Positions 1-8,500 of a stretch of DNA of 15,175 bases are shown piece after piece. A model generated the notes under the pieces. The model was not told the origin of the DNA and ran no database searches. It saw nothing but the letters and a program-made list of their open reading frames with translations. Position 1 is the stretch's first letter. Each line of letters starts with the position of its first letter. Made by a program: the position numbers and the translations under genes. The stretch is from Stephanodiscus triporus (taxonomy: Eukaryota > Bacillariophyta > Thalassiosirophyceae > Thalassiosirales > Thalassiosiraceae): the NCBI GenBank assembly GCA_036939755.1, contig JALLAZ010001093.1, positions 1 to 15,175 on the forward strand, read 5' to 3'.

Positions 1-112
1 AGCAAAATTGGTGTGCAGGGCTGGGGGCAATTATGGGGAGGTGTTTAGCTCTGAACGGGGTGCTGGACAGGGGGGGCGCTCTCTTCATGTTCAATGTGTG
101 TGTGTGTAAACT
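1..112 (+). mobile_element. RT-element fragment, plus strand (palm motif B region)
   Basis: The first ~105 bases match the reverse complement of positions about 1672-1565 in the larger element. The first 27 bases are identical; the rest is clearly related with small gaps. Read in frame from position 3 it encodes a degraded version of the RT segment just before and through palm motif B, ending near the Phe-Asn-Val-Cys stretch. Similarity stops in a TG-dinucleotide run near 100-112. The left side is cut by the window edge. It is a separate, oppositely oriented insertion of the same family, too short and too mutated to encode anything. The inverted match is seen directly; the family name comes from the larger copy. 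Confidence 0.8.
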
Positions 113-263
113 CGGCCTCCACGGGGCTGGGGCTTTGCCACGACGGAGTTTCAACCCACAGGCGAGTGCTCCCAGCACCGCAGCACCGCTAGGCGCTGCA
201 GTTAATAAGGATTAGAGGCTACCCATTCAAGTATCTCCGACCAACAGATTTCCCCCAACGAAT
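113..263. other. Spacer between two converging retroelement copies
   Basis: This GC-rich stretch lies between the end of the plus-strand RT fragment and the last codon of the minus-strand element. On the minus strand it would be the 3' untranslated tail of the larger element. I see no poly-A tail or target-site duplication that would fix the boundary. Confidence 0.4.
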
Positions 264-1419
264 TCAAGTCTCATCACCCTCATCCCCGTCATGGTCTGGC
301 AGATCATCCGAAGTTAAGGGCTGCTCCCACCAAAAGGTGCGAGTCGCTGAGCCTCGCCTCCTCTCCCCATCCCGACAGCGAGCAAAGATCGGCCGATCCA
401 CGATGAACCTGGCAATGGTTTCTCTCAACGAGTGTCTTCAGTCCCACTGCCTTAATGAAATCCTTTGAGTTAGGGTATGACCACGTCCCGTCAGGATTCC
501 GAGTGGGCTGCATGCCCGCCATATAACGACCAGCCCTGATATGGAACCCTTCTAGGCTTTTTAAACTCAAAGGAGACAGTTTCCACGTTTCACTCCCAAA
601 TGGCAGTACTGCATGTACAGTTGCTTTGTAAAAGACACCACAGACCTTAGGGTCGGCATTCTCTGCCCTCAACACACGGCTCACCCGCGCCCAGCTCTTG
701 CACGCTTTCTTCAGGTTAGACCGCATGGCCGGGGAGTCGTTGTCGTCATTTGCCAACAACTGCCCCAGATATTTGAACACCTCCACCCTCTCCAGATCTT
801 CCCCGTAGGCCGTAAACGTCCTGCTGAGGGCGACCCGTGCGGTCTCAGCGGCCGCATATTGTTTCTTTCTTTCCCACCCCTCCCTGCATAGCCAAGTGCA
901 CTGGTGCTTTCTGTAGAGAGCGCCAACTTTGGTTTGCATTCCACATCTCTTGCATCTGGGGAAGGGGACTGTCCCTTTGCTTGACAACACTACAAGATCC
1001 TGTGGGTGGTGATAAAGAAAATGCCGTCTCAGAGCCCACTTCGTGCTCACCTCGCCAATGCAGTGCGGTACCGGGCAGAGGTACGTTCCCACAGCTAACG
1101 TTTCGATAGCATGGTAGACGACAGCCAGGTGTTCCAGTACGATGTCCCTTTGCAGGACCATCGAGCAAAATACGTCGTGCTGCATCTCCATATGACTTTG
1201 ATAGGATCCAGCCACCAGGCTGGCACCACAAATCTCACAATCCAAGCGACGACGCTTCTTGTCGGCAGATGTCACAGTCTGAGATTTGTAGTCGGCATAC
1301 TCCTCCTCTGTATAACCCTCTCGTATCCTCCCAGGGATGCACACAATGACTTTCGTCTTAGCGGCATTCGTGAAAAGACCGATCCGTTCAAACAATCCGA
1401 TGAGGACGTCAAGGGATTC
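264..1419 (-). pseudogene. RT C-terminal half: zinc-finger insert, thumb and acidic tail
   Basis: This frame is open from the TAG at 1422 to about 430. It starts with the end of the palm (NAAKTKVIV). Next come three Cys/His modules: C-x2-C-x11-H-x4-H at about 1239-1177, C-x4-C-x12-H-x3/4-H at about 1077-1006, and C-x2-C-x12-H-x5-C at about 954-886. The thumb follows with ERVEVFKYLGQLL, an Ala/Lys-rich helix, LPFGSETWKLSP and GFHIRAGRYM. Near 430 the frame shifts, probably by a small deletion. The other frame then continues ETIARFIVDRP, TRTFWWEQPL and an Asp/Glu-rich end at TGA 266-264. The longest unbroken piece (304-1395) ends in the wrong frame and its last ~40 residues are not native. The fingers probably helped the protein bind its own RNA or the target; that is inference. 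Confidence 0.8.
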
Positions 1420-2140
1420 CTAGAGCCAGACCGGATCACGAGAGGCAATCAGCCCATCGTCGACATAAAACGCCACCAGAATCTTAGCCATCCAATCCCC
1501 GAGCCCATCGTGGGCGGCTTCTTCACCAAGCATCTGGTGGAGCCACTCCCTGATTACGGCATCAACACAAACATTGAACATGAGAGAGGAGAGTGGACTC
1601 CCTTGAGTAACGCCCCGCTCAGCGCTAAATGGCTCCCTGTAATTACCCCCAGCCCTGCACACCAATTTTGCTTTTGCCGTCTCCCAGAAGTGTTTCTGGA
1701 GAGCCAGCATCCTTGGCCCGACTCCATAGGCCACCAGGATATCAAGCATTTGTTCCCTATCAAGCGCATCATACTATGCCTTCTTCAGATCAATATAGAT
1801 CTGATAGAGTGGGCATTGATCGCGCCAGGCCATGCTTTGGTGGAGGCCTCGATCGTGGCGGTTCCGGTCCCCCTCTTCGCAAGTCCGCCGTGGACTGAAT
1901 CATGGAACTTGATCAACACAAATCTAGCTACCATTATCTTTTCCATGACCTTCCAAAAAGAGTCAAGGAGACCAATCCCACAATAATCACCATTGCCCTT
2001 CAGAAGCAGGACGATGATTTCCCATCTCATCTGCTCGGGCACGCTCCCCTACTCCCAAATGGCCTGCATCAATCGTACGAAAGTGCACCACTTATCCCCT
2101 AGCCCTACAACACTCTCCTCCTCCTCCTTGCGAATGCTGC
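1420..2140 (-). pseudogene. Reverse transcriptase palm/fingers remnant
   Basis: The minus strand reads VRLMQAIWE, then TAG (2051-2049), then EQMRWEIIVLLLKGNGDYCG, the finger region. RGTGTATIEAS is followed by a frameshift near 1845 into AWRDQCPLYQIYIDLKKA, palm motif A, with its Asp at 1791-1789. A TAG codon at 1776-1774 directly interrupts motif A before YDALDR. Motif B reads RGVTQGSPLS and motif C reads FYVDD (Tyr to second Asp at 1467-1456). The catalytic aspartates are therefore still encoded even though the frame is broken. TAG at 1422-1420 lies in phase with the downstream zinc-finger and thumb frame, so RT and fingers were once one continuous reading frame. Confidence 0.85.
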
Positions 2141-2600
2141 GGCACGTCTGTTTCGAAGTCCCCAAACAACATTCCTCAACTCCCCATCGCTTGGAGGGCC
2201 ATCCGGGAAGTCGGCTTTGTCGACGTGGATTGGGATGGGCGCCCCCGGGGGGGGGACCTTCTGATACAGGTTGCCGCGTTCGGCAGTCTGGGCGGCCAAC
2301 AACATGGGGCTGGCTGCTAGAACTGATTCGGATGTGGTTTTATACCACCCCTTCAGGCACTGCCACGCTTCCTTTGTTTCCCCGCCCGCCAGGTGCCCCT
2401 CAATAGTCTCGGCGAGCCATCCACTTCGTCAGCTTCCCCTGCTGCTGGAGCGATGCTCTTCTATCAATGAGGCCCCATGTGGGGGCAGAAATCCAAGAGT
2501 TGCGTGGTTGTGCCCACTTGGGCGGCGCCATGACATCGAGTCGCAGCCCTTCGAACATAGCAGAAAGGGCCACTTGGGAGTTTGAGGGGGAATTTGGCCA
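2105..2600 (-). pseudogene. Linker between endonuclease and RT, broken
   Basis: After a frameshift near 2570 the minus strand reads through a basic linker (for example RNSWISAPTWGLIDRR) into TGA at 2402-2400. A frame change near 2385 then restores KEAWQCLKGWYK. The same frame runs into VPPPGAPIPIHVDKADFPDG and a segment ending in LRNRRAAA. Near 2140 the expected RT-proximal segment is missing: the frame jumps to IRKEEEESVVGLGDKW within a few bases. Comparison with my memory of the family suggests roughly 15 residues were deleted. No enzymatic motif lies here. Confidence 0.65.
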
Positions 2601-3317
2601 TCCGTTTCTGGTAGGCCACCATCCTCGTCACGCTCCCTGCACAAATTTTGGTGATGATTATGCGATTGTCTGAGTCGTGATGTCGAGGGGTTTGCAGGCG
2701 AACGCTGCAATACCTCCTACGGTTGGTCACCCGGCCGAGGGTGTAATCACATTGGGAGGATATCCACCTCCTACCTCTTCTCATCCGCCATGTCCATCTC
2801 CCCTATGTGGAAACGCGGGATCGCTGACGGAAGTGGCGGGACCGGTTAGGCCCATCACATCCTCAACCAACTCGGCAATCCGCTCGTCTCTCTCGTCCCG
2901 TGGGGAACGAAGATTAACATTCAGATCACCAAGGAGTAGGGGGATATGCCCGTTAGGGCACTCGTTCCAAGCCTGTTTAATCGTCGCCAACAAGCTAAGG
3001 TCGTTCTGTGGGATGTAGCACCCCACAACAAGAAATCGGGTGCTGCCCATGACTAACACAAATGTCAGCACATTTGGCCCCCGAATCTGCCAGTCCTTGA
3101 CCACATATGATTTGTTGGGCCGCCAGAAGAGTGTAATCCCACCTTGGTGCGCGCTGGGGGCATTCAACGCGACAACGGAATATCCGCTCAAATTTCGAGT
3201 GTAGATCCCGTCTGTGCCTAAGCCGTCCATCGCCCGCAAAGCAGACTCCAATCCTCAATTACAACCATTGCGGATGTTGTACGTTGCAACCATAATTGAC
3301 CCGGTGATGGCGTGCAT
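2600..3317 (-). pseudogene. APE-type endonuclease remnant of the retroelement
   Basis: Starting at ATG 3293 (or 3317) the minus strand reads MVATYNIRNGCN, the first endonuclease/exonuclease/phosphatase motif with its metal-site Asn, and then hits TGA at 3257-3255. The frame reopens to give FLVVGCYIPQNDL and LLLGDLNVNL, the central motif whose Asp and Asn bind DNA and metal. After a frameshift near 2805 the C-terminal part continues with the DYTLGR motif and then DSDNR at about 2676-2662. The family consensus there is Ser-Asp-His, so the catalytic His appears replaced by Asn (codon 2667-2665). The domain would nick target DNA to prime reverse transcription. Here a stop, a frameshift and a lost active-site residue make it inactive. 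Confidence 0.8.
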
Positions 3318-3660
3318 GGGGCCGTCACCGCCATGGGATTTCCCCCGCTGTACGTACGTAAAATGGAAAAAATGCCACAACTAGGTCCACACACTATGCC
3401 CCGGCCACTAACCTGGGATGCCGGTCCGACTCCACTCGACGCCCCTACGGGCAGAGAATGGGAGCAATCTGTTGGTTCCCGTTATCGGGAGGGAATGGCG
3501 TTAGCTGTAAGTCTAGGTGCGCTGATAGCCAGTCAGTGGGCGGACGCCATAGCCTGTGCATTTCTTTTACTGCAAGTAGCTCTACCATTACTAAAATTTT
3601 CAGGCATAGTACTGTATGCATAACATTTATTTGTGTCATATTGTATTGTATTAATGATGC
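3318..3660. other. Gene-free stretch upstream of the retroelement
   Basis: No convincing coding sequence is seen. Both strands have short open frames without recognisable motifs. On the minus strand this could be the 5' untranslated region and internal promoter of the retroelement, since the endonuclease starts at 3293 or 3317, but nothing marks the element's 5' end. The composition changes to AT-rich DNA near 3590. Confidence 0.5.
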
Positions 3661-3666
3661 TTCATA

Positions 3667-3820
3667 TTCAAGGCTGCATTACAAAACAAATAAGGTGCAG
3701 TTTAATTGCATTAATGGCATTAATGGCATTAATTAAATGTAGTTTGATCTTCAAGGCTGTGTTACAAAACAAATAAGGTGTGCAATTTAATTGCATTGAT
3801 GGCATTATTGTCATTAATTA
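3667..3820 (+). repeat. Tandem repeat, ~83-bp unit, two copies
   Basis: TTCAAGGCTG begins at 3667, and a closely similar unit begins at 3750 (TTCAAGGCTGTGTTAC...). Both units continue with TTACAAAACAAATAAGGTG, then an ATT-rich run containing TTTAATTGCATT and several CATTAAT words. The copies differ by scattered substitutions and small indels, so this is an old duplication. Confidence 0.8.
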
Positions 3821-3870
3821 TTGGCACTAATGACATTAATGGCATTAATTGTACGTAGTTTATCGTAGTT

Positions 3871-4080
3871 ATTTTCATTAAAAAATTGGCAGGCATTAAT
3901 GTCCGCACTAATGCGAATTTGGTGGGAGCAGCATTAATGTACGCATTCATGCCAAATTTTGCGGGAGCCGCATTAATGTCCATCATCAATGTAATTATTT
4001 TCTTAAAAATATGGCAGACATTAGTGTCCGCATTAATGCAAATTTGGCGGGAGCCGCATTAATGTACGCATTAATGCCAA
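3871..4080 (+). repeat. Tandem repeat, ~126-bp unit, 1.7 copies, rich in CATTAATG
   Basis: ATTTTC followed by an A-rich run begins at 3871 and again at 3997. Each copy continues with a TGGCAG(G/A)CATTA word, GTCCGCA(C/T)TAATGC, AATTTGG(T/C)GGGAGC and GCATTAATGTACGCATT. The second copy stops near 4080. Within each copy there are also smaller repeats of GGGAGC(A/C)GCATTAATGT. Because CATTAATG is its own reverse complement, short open frames on the minus strand look like a repetitive protein (NAAPxKF), which I treat as an artefact. Confidence 0.8.
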
Positions 4081-4084
4081 ATGC

Positions 4085-4560
4085 CACACGACAACGACGA
4101 TGACGACAATGATGACGATGGGTGGTATTCCCGAAGTGCTCGGCAAACAGGTCCCTATCCAGACCGCCCCTGGCAAACCGTCCCAACTCGGGCACGTCGA
4201 CAAGCGCGAACTCAAACGGGACGTCATCGCTATCATGCCACGTCGTGCCGGGCACCTTGAAGAGGAGGGACGCGAACGGCAATGATGCGATCGTCGACTA
4301 CATTTCCCATGCCGCCCTCGTCCCCGGGGGGGAGTCGGACGCCGCAACAAGCGACACACGCATATGTTGATCGCATCAATTTTGTCCTCCAATAACAGTG
4401 ACGATGGCGACAATGACTGGCTCCATCATTCCTCCATCGCCATGATCGTCAATATCTTCGTCGATGACAAACTCGCCGGTGATGATGAGCAACGGCCAAC
4501 TGCGTATGCGAGGCAAGGGAGGACGACGGGCGGGGTCGCAGCATGGATGACAAGGACGAA
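4085..4560 (-). pseudogene. Possible decayed coding sequence, unrecognised
   Basis: On the minus strand, position ~4290 down to ~4130 reads SLLFKVPGTTWHDSDDVPFE and continues ALVDVPELGRFARGGL and FAEHFG, which has the composition of a real globular protein. Upstream (4370-4285) a different frame reads MRVSLVAASDS and GMGNVVDDRIIAVR, and further upstream an acidic stretch rich in Asp/Gly. The pieces would join only with frameshifts and there is an in-frame stop between them, so this is at best a relic. GAC/GAT trinucleotide runs near 4090-4120 and 4390-4420 flank it. I do not recognise the family; a transposon fragment is equally possible. Confidence 0.25.
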
Positions 4561-4683
4561 ATAGGACGAGTGTGGCTAATACTATGATCAGGGGTGGTCC
4601 CTTGGAGGGGGTTTGAGGATCACATTGAGTTCAAGGGGGTATTTTTTTATGTTAGGTATGTACCATCAGCGTGGTATGACTGG

Positions 4684-4982
4684 TCAGTTTGGTATCATTT
4701 GGTTTCGTTTGTTTTTGTTTGGTTTGTTTGGTTTGTTTGGTTTGTTTGGTATCCTCGTTTGGTATTGTTTGGTATCGTTTGGTATTGTTTGGTATCGTTT
4801 GGTATTGTTTGGTATCGTTTGGTATCGTTTTGTATCGTACTGATCAGTTTGGTATCAGTTGGCGAAGATCGGAGGGTATGGTCACCGAATGTAAAAGAAC
4901 GTTCCACACGACTGAAAAGGTGTCTGATCAATCGTTTGGTATCGTTTGGTATCGTTTGGTATCGTTTGGTATCGTTTGGTAT
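4684..4982 (+). repeat. TTTGGTATCG minisatellite (10-bp period), two blocks
   Basis: The first block (about 4684-4835) starts with variant units (TTTGGTTTG) and becomes a regular run of TTTGGTATCG and TTTGGTATTG. The second block (4931-4982) is a clean run of about five TTTGGTATCG units. Strand asymmetry is strong: the plus strand is T and G rich. Long hydrophobic open frames across it simply reflect the 10-bp repeat. Confidence 0.9.
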
Positions 4983-5084
4983 CGTACTGATCAGTTTGGT
5001 ATCAGTTGGCGAAGATCGGAGGGACACTAGTATGGTCACCGAATGTAAAAGAACGTTCCACACGACTGAAAAGGTGTCTGATCA
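4836..5084 (+). repeat. Near-perfect duplicated unit (95/102 bp) bracketed by TGATCA
   Basis: Copy 1 is 4836-4930 and copy 2 is 4983-5084. Both begin CGTACTGATCAGTTTGG and end GTGTCTGATCA. They are identical except that copy 2 has seven extra bases (ACACTAG) after GGAGGG. Together with the second minisatellite block the period is 147 bp. The low divergence contrasts with the older repeats at 3667-4080 and implies a recent duplication. Confidence 0.92.
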
Positions 5085-5512
5085 TCGCCGATATTATCTT
5101 CACGCCAAAATAAATTCCTTGTAGCAAACAAAATTTCCCCCCCTTTTTCCCCCCAATCCAGTGTCTTCCAGTTCCCTCAATCTCAACAGCTCCGCGGGGC
5201 GCTCATTTAGGGGGGGGAATAATAAGCAAGCGCCCCTCGGGCCCAATATCCATATTCCTGCATCTCGCAAGTAACAAAATTTGAATTTTTCGTCCACATA
5301 GGAATGAGTACGATATGTCTAGATGAATTTTTGGTCTTCATCTCACGTAGCGTGCACCTCTCTCTCTCGAACTCTCTGAACACAACAGGGAGTATTTCAT
5401 GGTTTTACTGGTTGGAAGTAAATAGCACGCACCTCTTGTTGACCCATATCACATCGACCGAGTGCCCCAGTGGATGAACAAAATAAACAGAAAAGGAACT
5501 ATCTATCGCATC
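5085..5512 (+). promoter_or_regulatory. Upstream region and probable 5' UTR of the FAS1 gene
   Basis: No gene is seen here. The stretch contains a poly-C/poly-T/poly-C run near 5139-5157, a G8 run near 5212-5219 and a CT-rich patch near 5359-5377. The last 100 bases are AT-richer and lead into the start codon. It probably contains the core promoter, but I cannot point to a defined element. Confidence 0.35.
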
Positions 5513-8500
5513 ATGGCTACATCGTCTCCTCGGTGGAGGGCACTCGGAAGGTGCGCTTCCATTGCGTTGTCGTTGATGCTACTGCTGCTCACAAATAATG
5601 TATACGCTATCGACGGAAGTGCCCATAGCCGCTTCCGAGCAGACGTGGGAAATGTCGATAATGGGAAGCATCACGAGCAGCCTCTCAAACGTCGTCGTGC
5701 AGCCAAGGCCGAGCATGTAAAGGCCCATCACGGTGGTGGTCGTGGTCACCACAGGGACAAGACACCTGCGACGTCACTAGCCGCTCTGGCGCCGGAAGCC
5801 GTCCTAGTTTCTGAATCTGTGGCATCATCGCATGGCAGTGGAAAGTCTGGAAAAGAAGTCGTTACGCCAGCTGAGACTCTGCAGGAAGTGGCCGTAGTTT
5901 CCGAATCTGTGGCAGTCTCTTCCGGCGGCAAGTCTGGAAAGGAAGTCCCGCCTACCTCAACCGTACCTCAATCTGTGACGTCCTCGCCTGGTAGTGGCAA
6001 GTCTGGCAAGGAAGTCATTGCGCCAACGGAGACGTTGACACCCGTCGCGCATACTGATGCTGTATCTACCACGGCGTTGGAAAACGCCACTGTTACTGAA
6101 GGAGTGCTCACCATGGCGGCCGTAGCTCCTGCAGATGCCGAACACTCGATAGCAACTCCCATCATCGACGTCTCCGCAGGAGGAGGGGGCAATGCCATGC
6201 CATACGATTCCAAGGTTGGTAAGATATATAAGGAAGAACCAGATGCAGATTTGGTGAAGCCCAAAGCTAGCAAGGCGAATCATCCACTTACTGAGTATTT
6301 TATAAAGGAGTCGACTGTCCCTGCACTAACCAAGTCTGGCAAGTCTGGCAAGTCAGCTGGAGGTAGTAGTGTGGGCGACAAGTCTAGCAAGGATGCCACT
6401 AGTGGCAAGTCATCCAAGGCTGCTGCCCTTGCCAGCATGAGCTTTGATTTCGCTTCAACCGGTAGAACTATCTATGATCTTCTCGCGGCGAATCCAAACT
6501 TCACGACGTTGGTGGCTGCCGTCGATGCGGCAGGCCTTACAGATGTTTTGAAGGTAGCAGGTCCCTTGACTGTTGCAGGTATGTATGAAAAGCGCGGCAA
6601 GCATATTGCGTAGTAACATATTATGTTTCATCGATTCTTACCCGCTGGTTTTTATCTTGAACTCGGACCCACAGCCCCTACCAACGAAGCATTCGACGCA
6701 TTCGCTACACTTCACGCAGAATTCTACGACAAACTTCTACTTCCTGAAAGTATCAAAGTGCTTCAAGATGTCCTTGGGTATCACATTCTTGATGGAAATT
6801 TTCCGAGCGAATATCTTGCCAGTGGCGATGTTCCTTCTCTCAGTGGAGATCCCGTAACGGTGGTAGTGTCCGATGCAGGTATTACATTAAATGACGCGAA
6901 TGTCATCATCCCTGATATTATTGCAAGCAACGGCGTCATTCATGGCATCGACACTGTACTTCTTCCGCCCGAACGTCCTGGATCCTTCCCAACACCGACG
7001 CCGGTAGTGACTGGTCCCCCGGTGGCGTTAATAGAAACGATCCCCCCGGTGGTGGTCGTGGGACTACCCACACTGCCCCCTCAGCAGCTCCTGACCTTGC
7101 CACCGACTCTTTTACCGGGCTCTACATCGCCGCCAATGTTATCAATGACTTCTCCATACGATGTCTATCCTACATACAGTCCGACTGGTGACTCCCTTCT
7201 GCGACAGGTGTCGCCGGGGGGAAATGCCATTCCGCTTAGACCATTCGGACTCAGGCTTGTCGCAGACAGCGCTGAGGCGAGCTATGACGAGGAAATAGTA
7301 ACGCGCGTCACCGAAGAACACTTGATCCATTCCTTCAGAACAAAGGATTATGAAGTAGAAGGTCTTAAGTTGATGGCACTTGTACACGAACGTCGCCTAT
7401 TTTCGGAGCATGCTCCCTCTGTTGCAACTAAACCAATCAGCTTGAGATACTTGAATGAGCATCCTGTGTACGAATTGATATACGGCGGCGTGTTGCACTT
7501 TCCGACGGATGCGGAGAAGACGCCAAGTGAGGAAGATATGCAGATAATCGTCAAGGAGTCGTTTAGTGGTGAACGGTTGTCTTACTACGTTGAGTTATTG
7601 CAGGAATCTGGTATCGGAGTGAGCAAGGCAGATTTAGATATGAATTTGGTTCCACCATCGGGAGGTTCGCCGCCAGGAACAAATTGGGCAGGACTCGCCA
7701 TCGGACTGTCCTCTGCACTTGCGGGTATCGGTATGTTAGCCCTTGGATCGCGATATATGTACAAGCGTCGTTTATCCATTGATGATTTGGATTTGGGAAA
7801 GAAAGAAGACTACACTATTCGTTTACAGTATACTAATGATGAGATTGATGGATATCCAGCGACGACTGCCGAAACAATGTCGTCGCGGGATCAGTTGAGT
7901 GTGCCAAGGTTGATTCAGGGAATTGAGGATGAGGTTAACTTCCAAACAACACCTCGTGGGAAAATTCCATTCTTGACAGGTAAGAACAGGGGCAAGGGTA
8001 ATATCAAAGACGGCAGTCTAGGAGGAAGAGTTGGAGAGATTTCGCCTCTTGAAAGTCCCAAGGTTGCCAGCGAGGATGCCTCACAGGCCTTATCTCCCAG
8101 GTACATATCGGTTTTTACTGTGAAAAAGGACTGCGGAGGCAAGACCCTTGATCAAATAAACCTACGAGACCTCATCATTGCGTATCTAACACGGATGATG
8201 AAGAAGCTCCCGAACACCCACCTACTCCCCTACGACAAGAAATCGACATTGCCTGCCATTATCAATATACGTAACATCCCCGATGACATTGCGGAGTTAC
8301 AGCACTATGTTGGTAATCCCCATGTAGATGATAAGACTGGAAAGGTAATGTTCAATCTTAGGGTGGAGGGTGATCAACCTGTGTCAAAGATGAAGAGCAA
8401 TGCCAGTGGTGATGGGAAAATAGGCTTAACCAATAAGTCAAGGCCAAAGAGCAATACAGTCTCGCCCATTACCGAGGCTGCTAGGCGGAGGAAAGCACCC

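Larger units (their letters stand above)
264..3317 (-). mobile_element. Degenerate non-LTR retrotransposon (endonuclease / RT / zinc finger / thumb)
   Basis: About 3 kb of minus-strand sequence reads, in broken frames, as one polyprotein: APE-type endonuclease, linker, RT palm with motif A (IYIDLKKA), motif B (RGVTQGSPLS) and YVDD, a block of Cys/His fingers, a thumb with KYLGQLL and FGSETW, and an acidic C-terminus ending in TGA at 266-264. The order endonuclease then RT and the lack of LTRs indicate a non-LTR (LINE-like) element. Lesions: TGA at 3257-3255, frameshift near 2805, frameshift near 2570, TGA at 2402-2400, frameshift near 2385, deletion with frameshift near 2140, TAG at 2051-2049, frameshift near 1845, TAG at 1776-1774, TAG at 1422-1420, and frameshift near 430. 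It cannot encode an active protein. From memory, similar RTs with inserted fingers are abundant in diatoms, other algae and some animals. The 5' boundary is uncertain; in-frame coding may begin at ATG 3293 or 3317. Confidence 0.85.

Noticed and set aside
33..215. Short plus-strand open frame of 60 codons at the left end
   Set aside because: It overlaps the RT fragment in a different frame and continues into unrelated DNA. It has no motif.
1111..1986. 291-codon plus-strand open frame
   Set aside because: It lies antisense to the RT and zinc-finger remnants, which have clear motifs, and shows none itself.
3762..4282. Minus-strand repetitive protein with NAAPxKF units
   Set aside because: It arises from the tandem CATTAATG-rich repeats. 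Copies change frame and lack a plausible start or end.
4684..5084. CRISPR-like array
   Set aside because: The repeats abut with no spacers, and the duplicated unit occurs only twice. The genome is eukaryotic.
4594..5124. 176-codon hydrophobic plus-strand open frame that might suggest a membrane protein
   Set aside because: It is a translation of the 10-bp TTTGGTATCG repeat (FGIVWYRLVS-like units). Other frames of the same repeat are equally open.
5462..5512. Upstream start of the FAS1 protein at GTG 5462 or ATG 5474
   Set aside because: GTG is not a usual eukaryotic start. ATG 5474 has a poor context and would put 13 extra residues before the signal peptide.
6623..6674. Independent start at ATG 6623 for the second part of the FAS1 gene
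   Set aside because: It falls in the intron; splicing rebuilds the FAS1 motif across 6578/6675.
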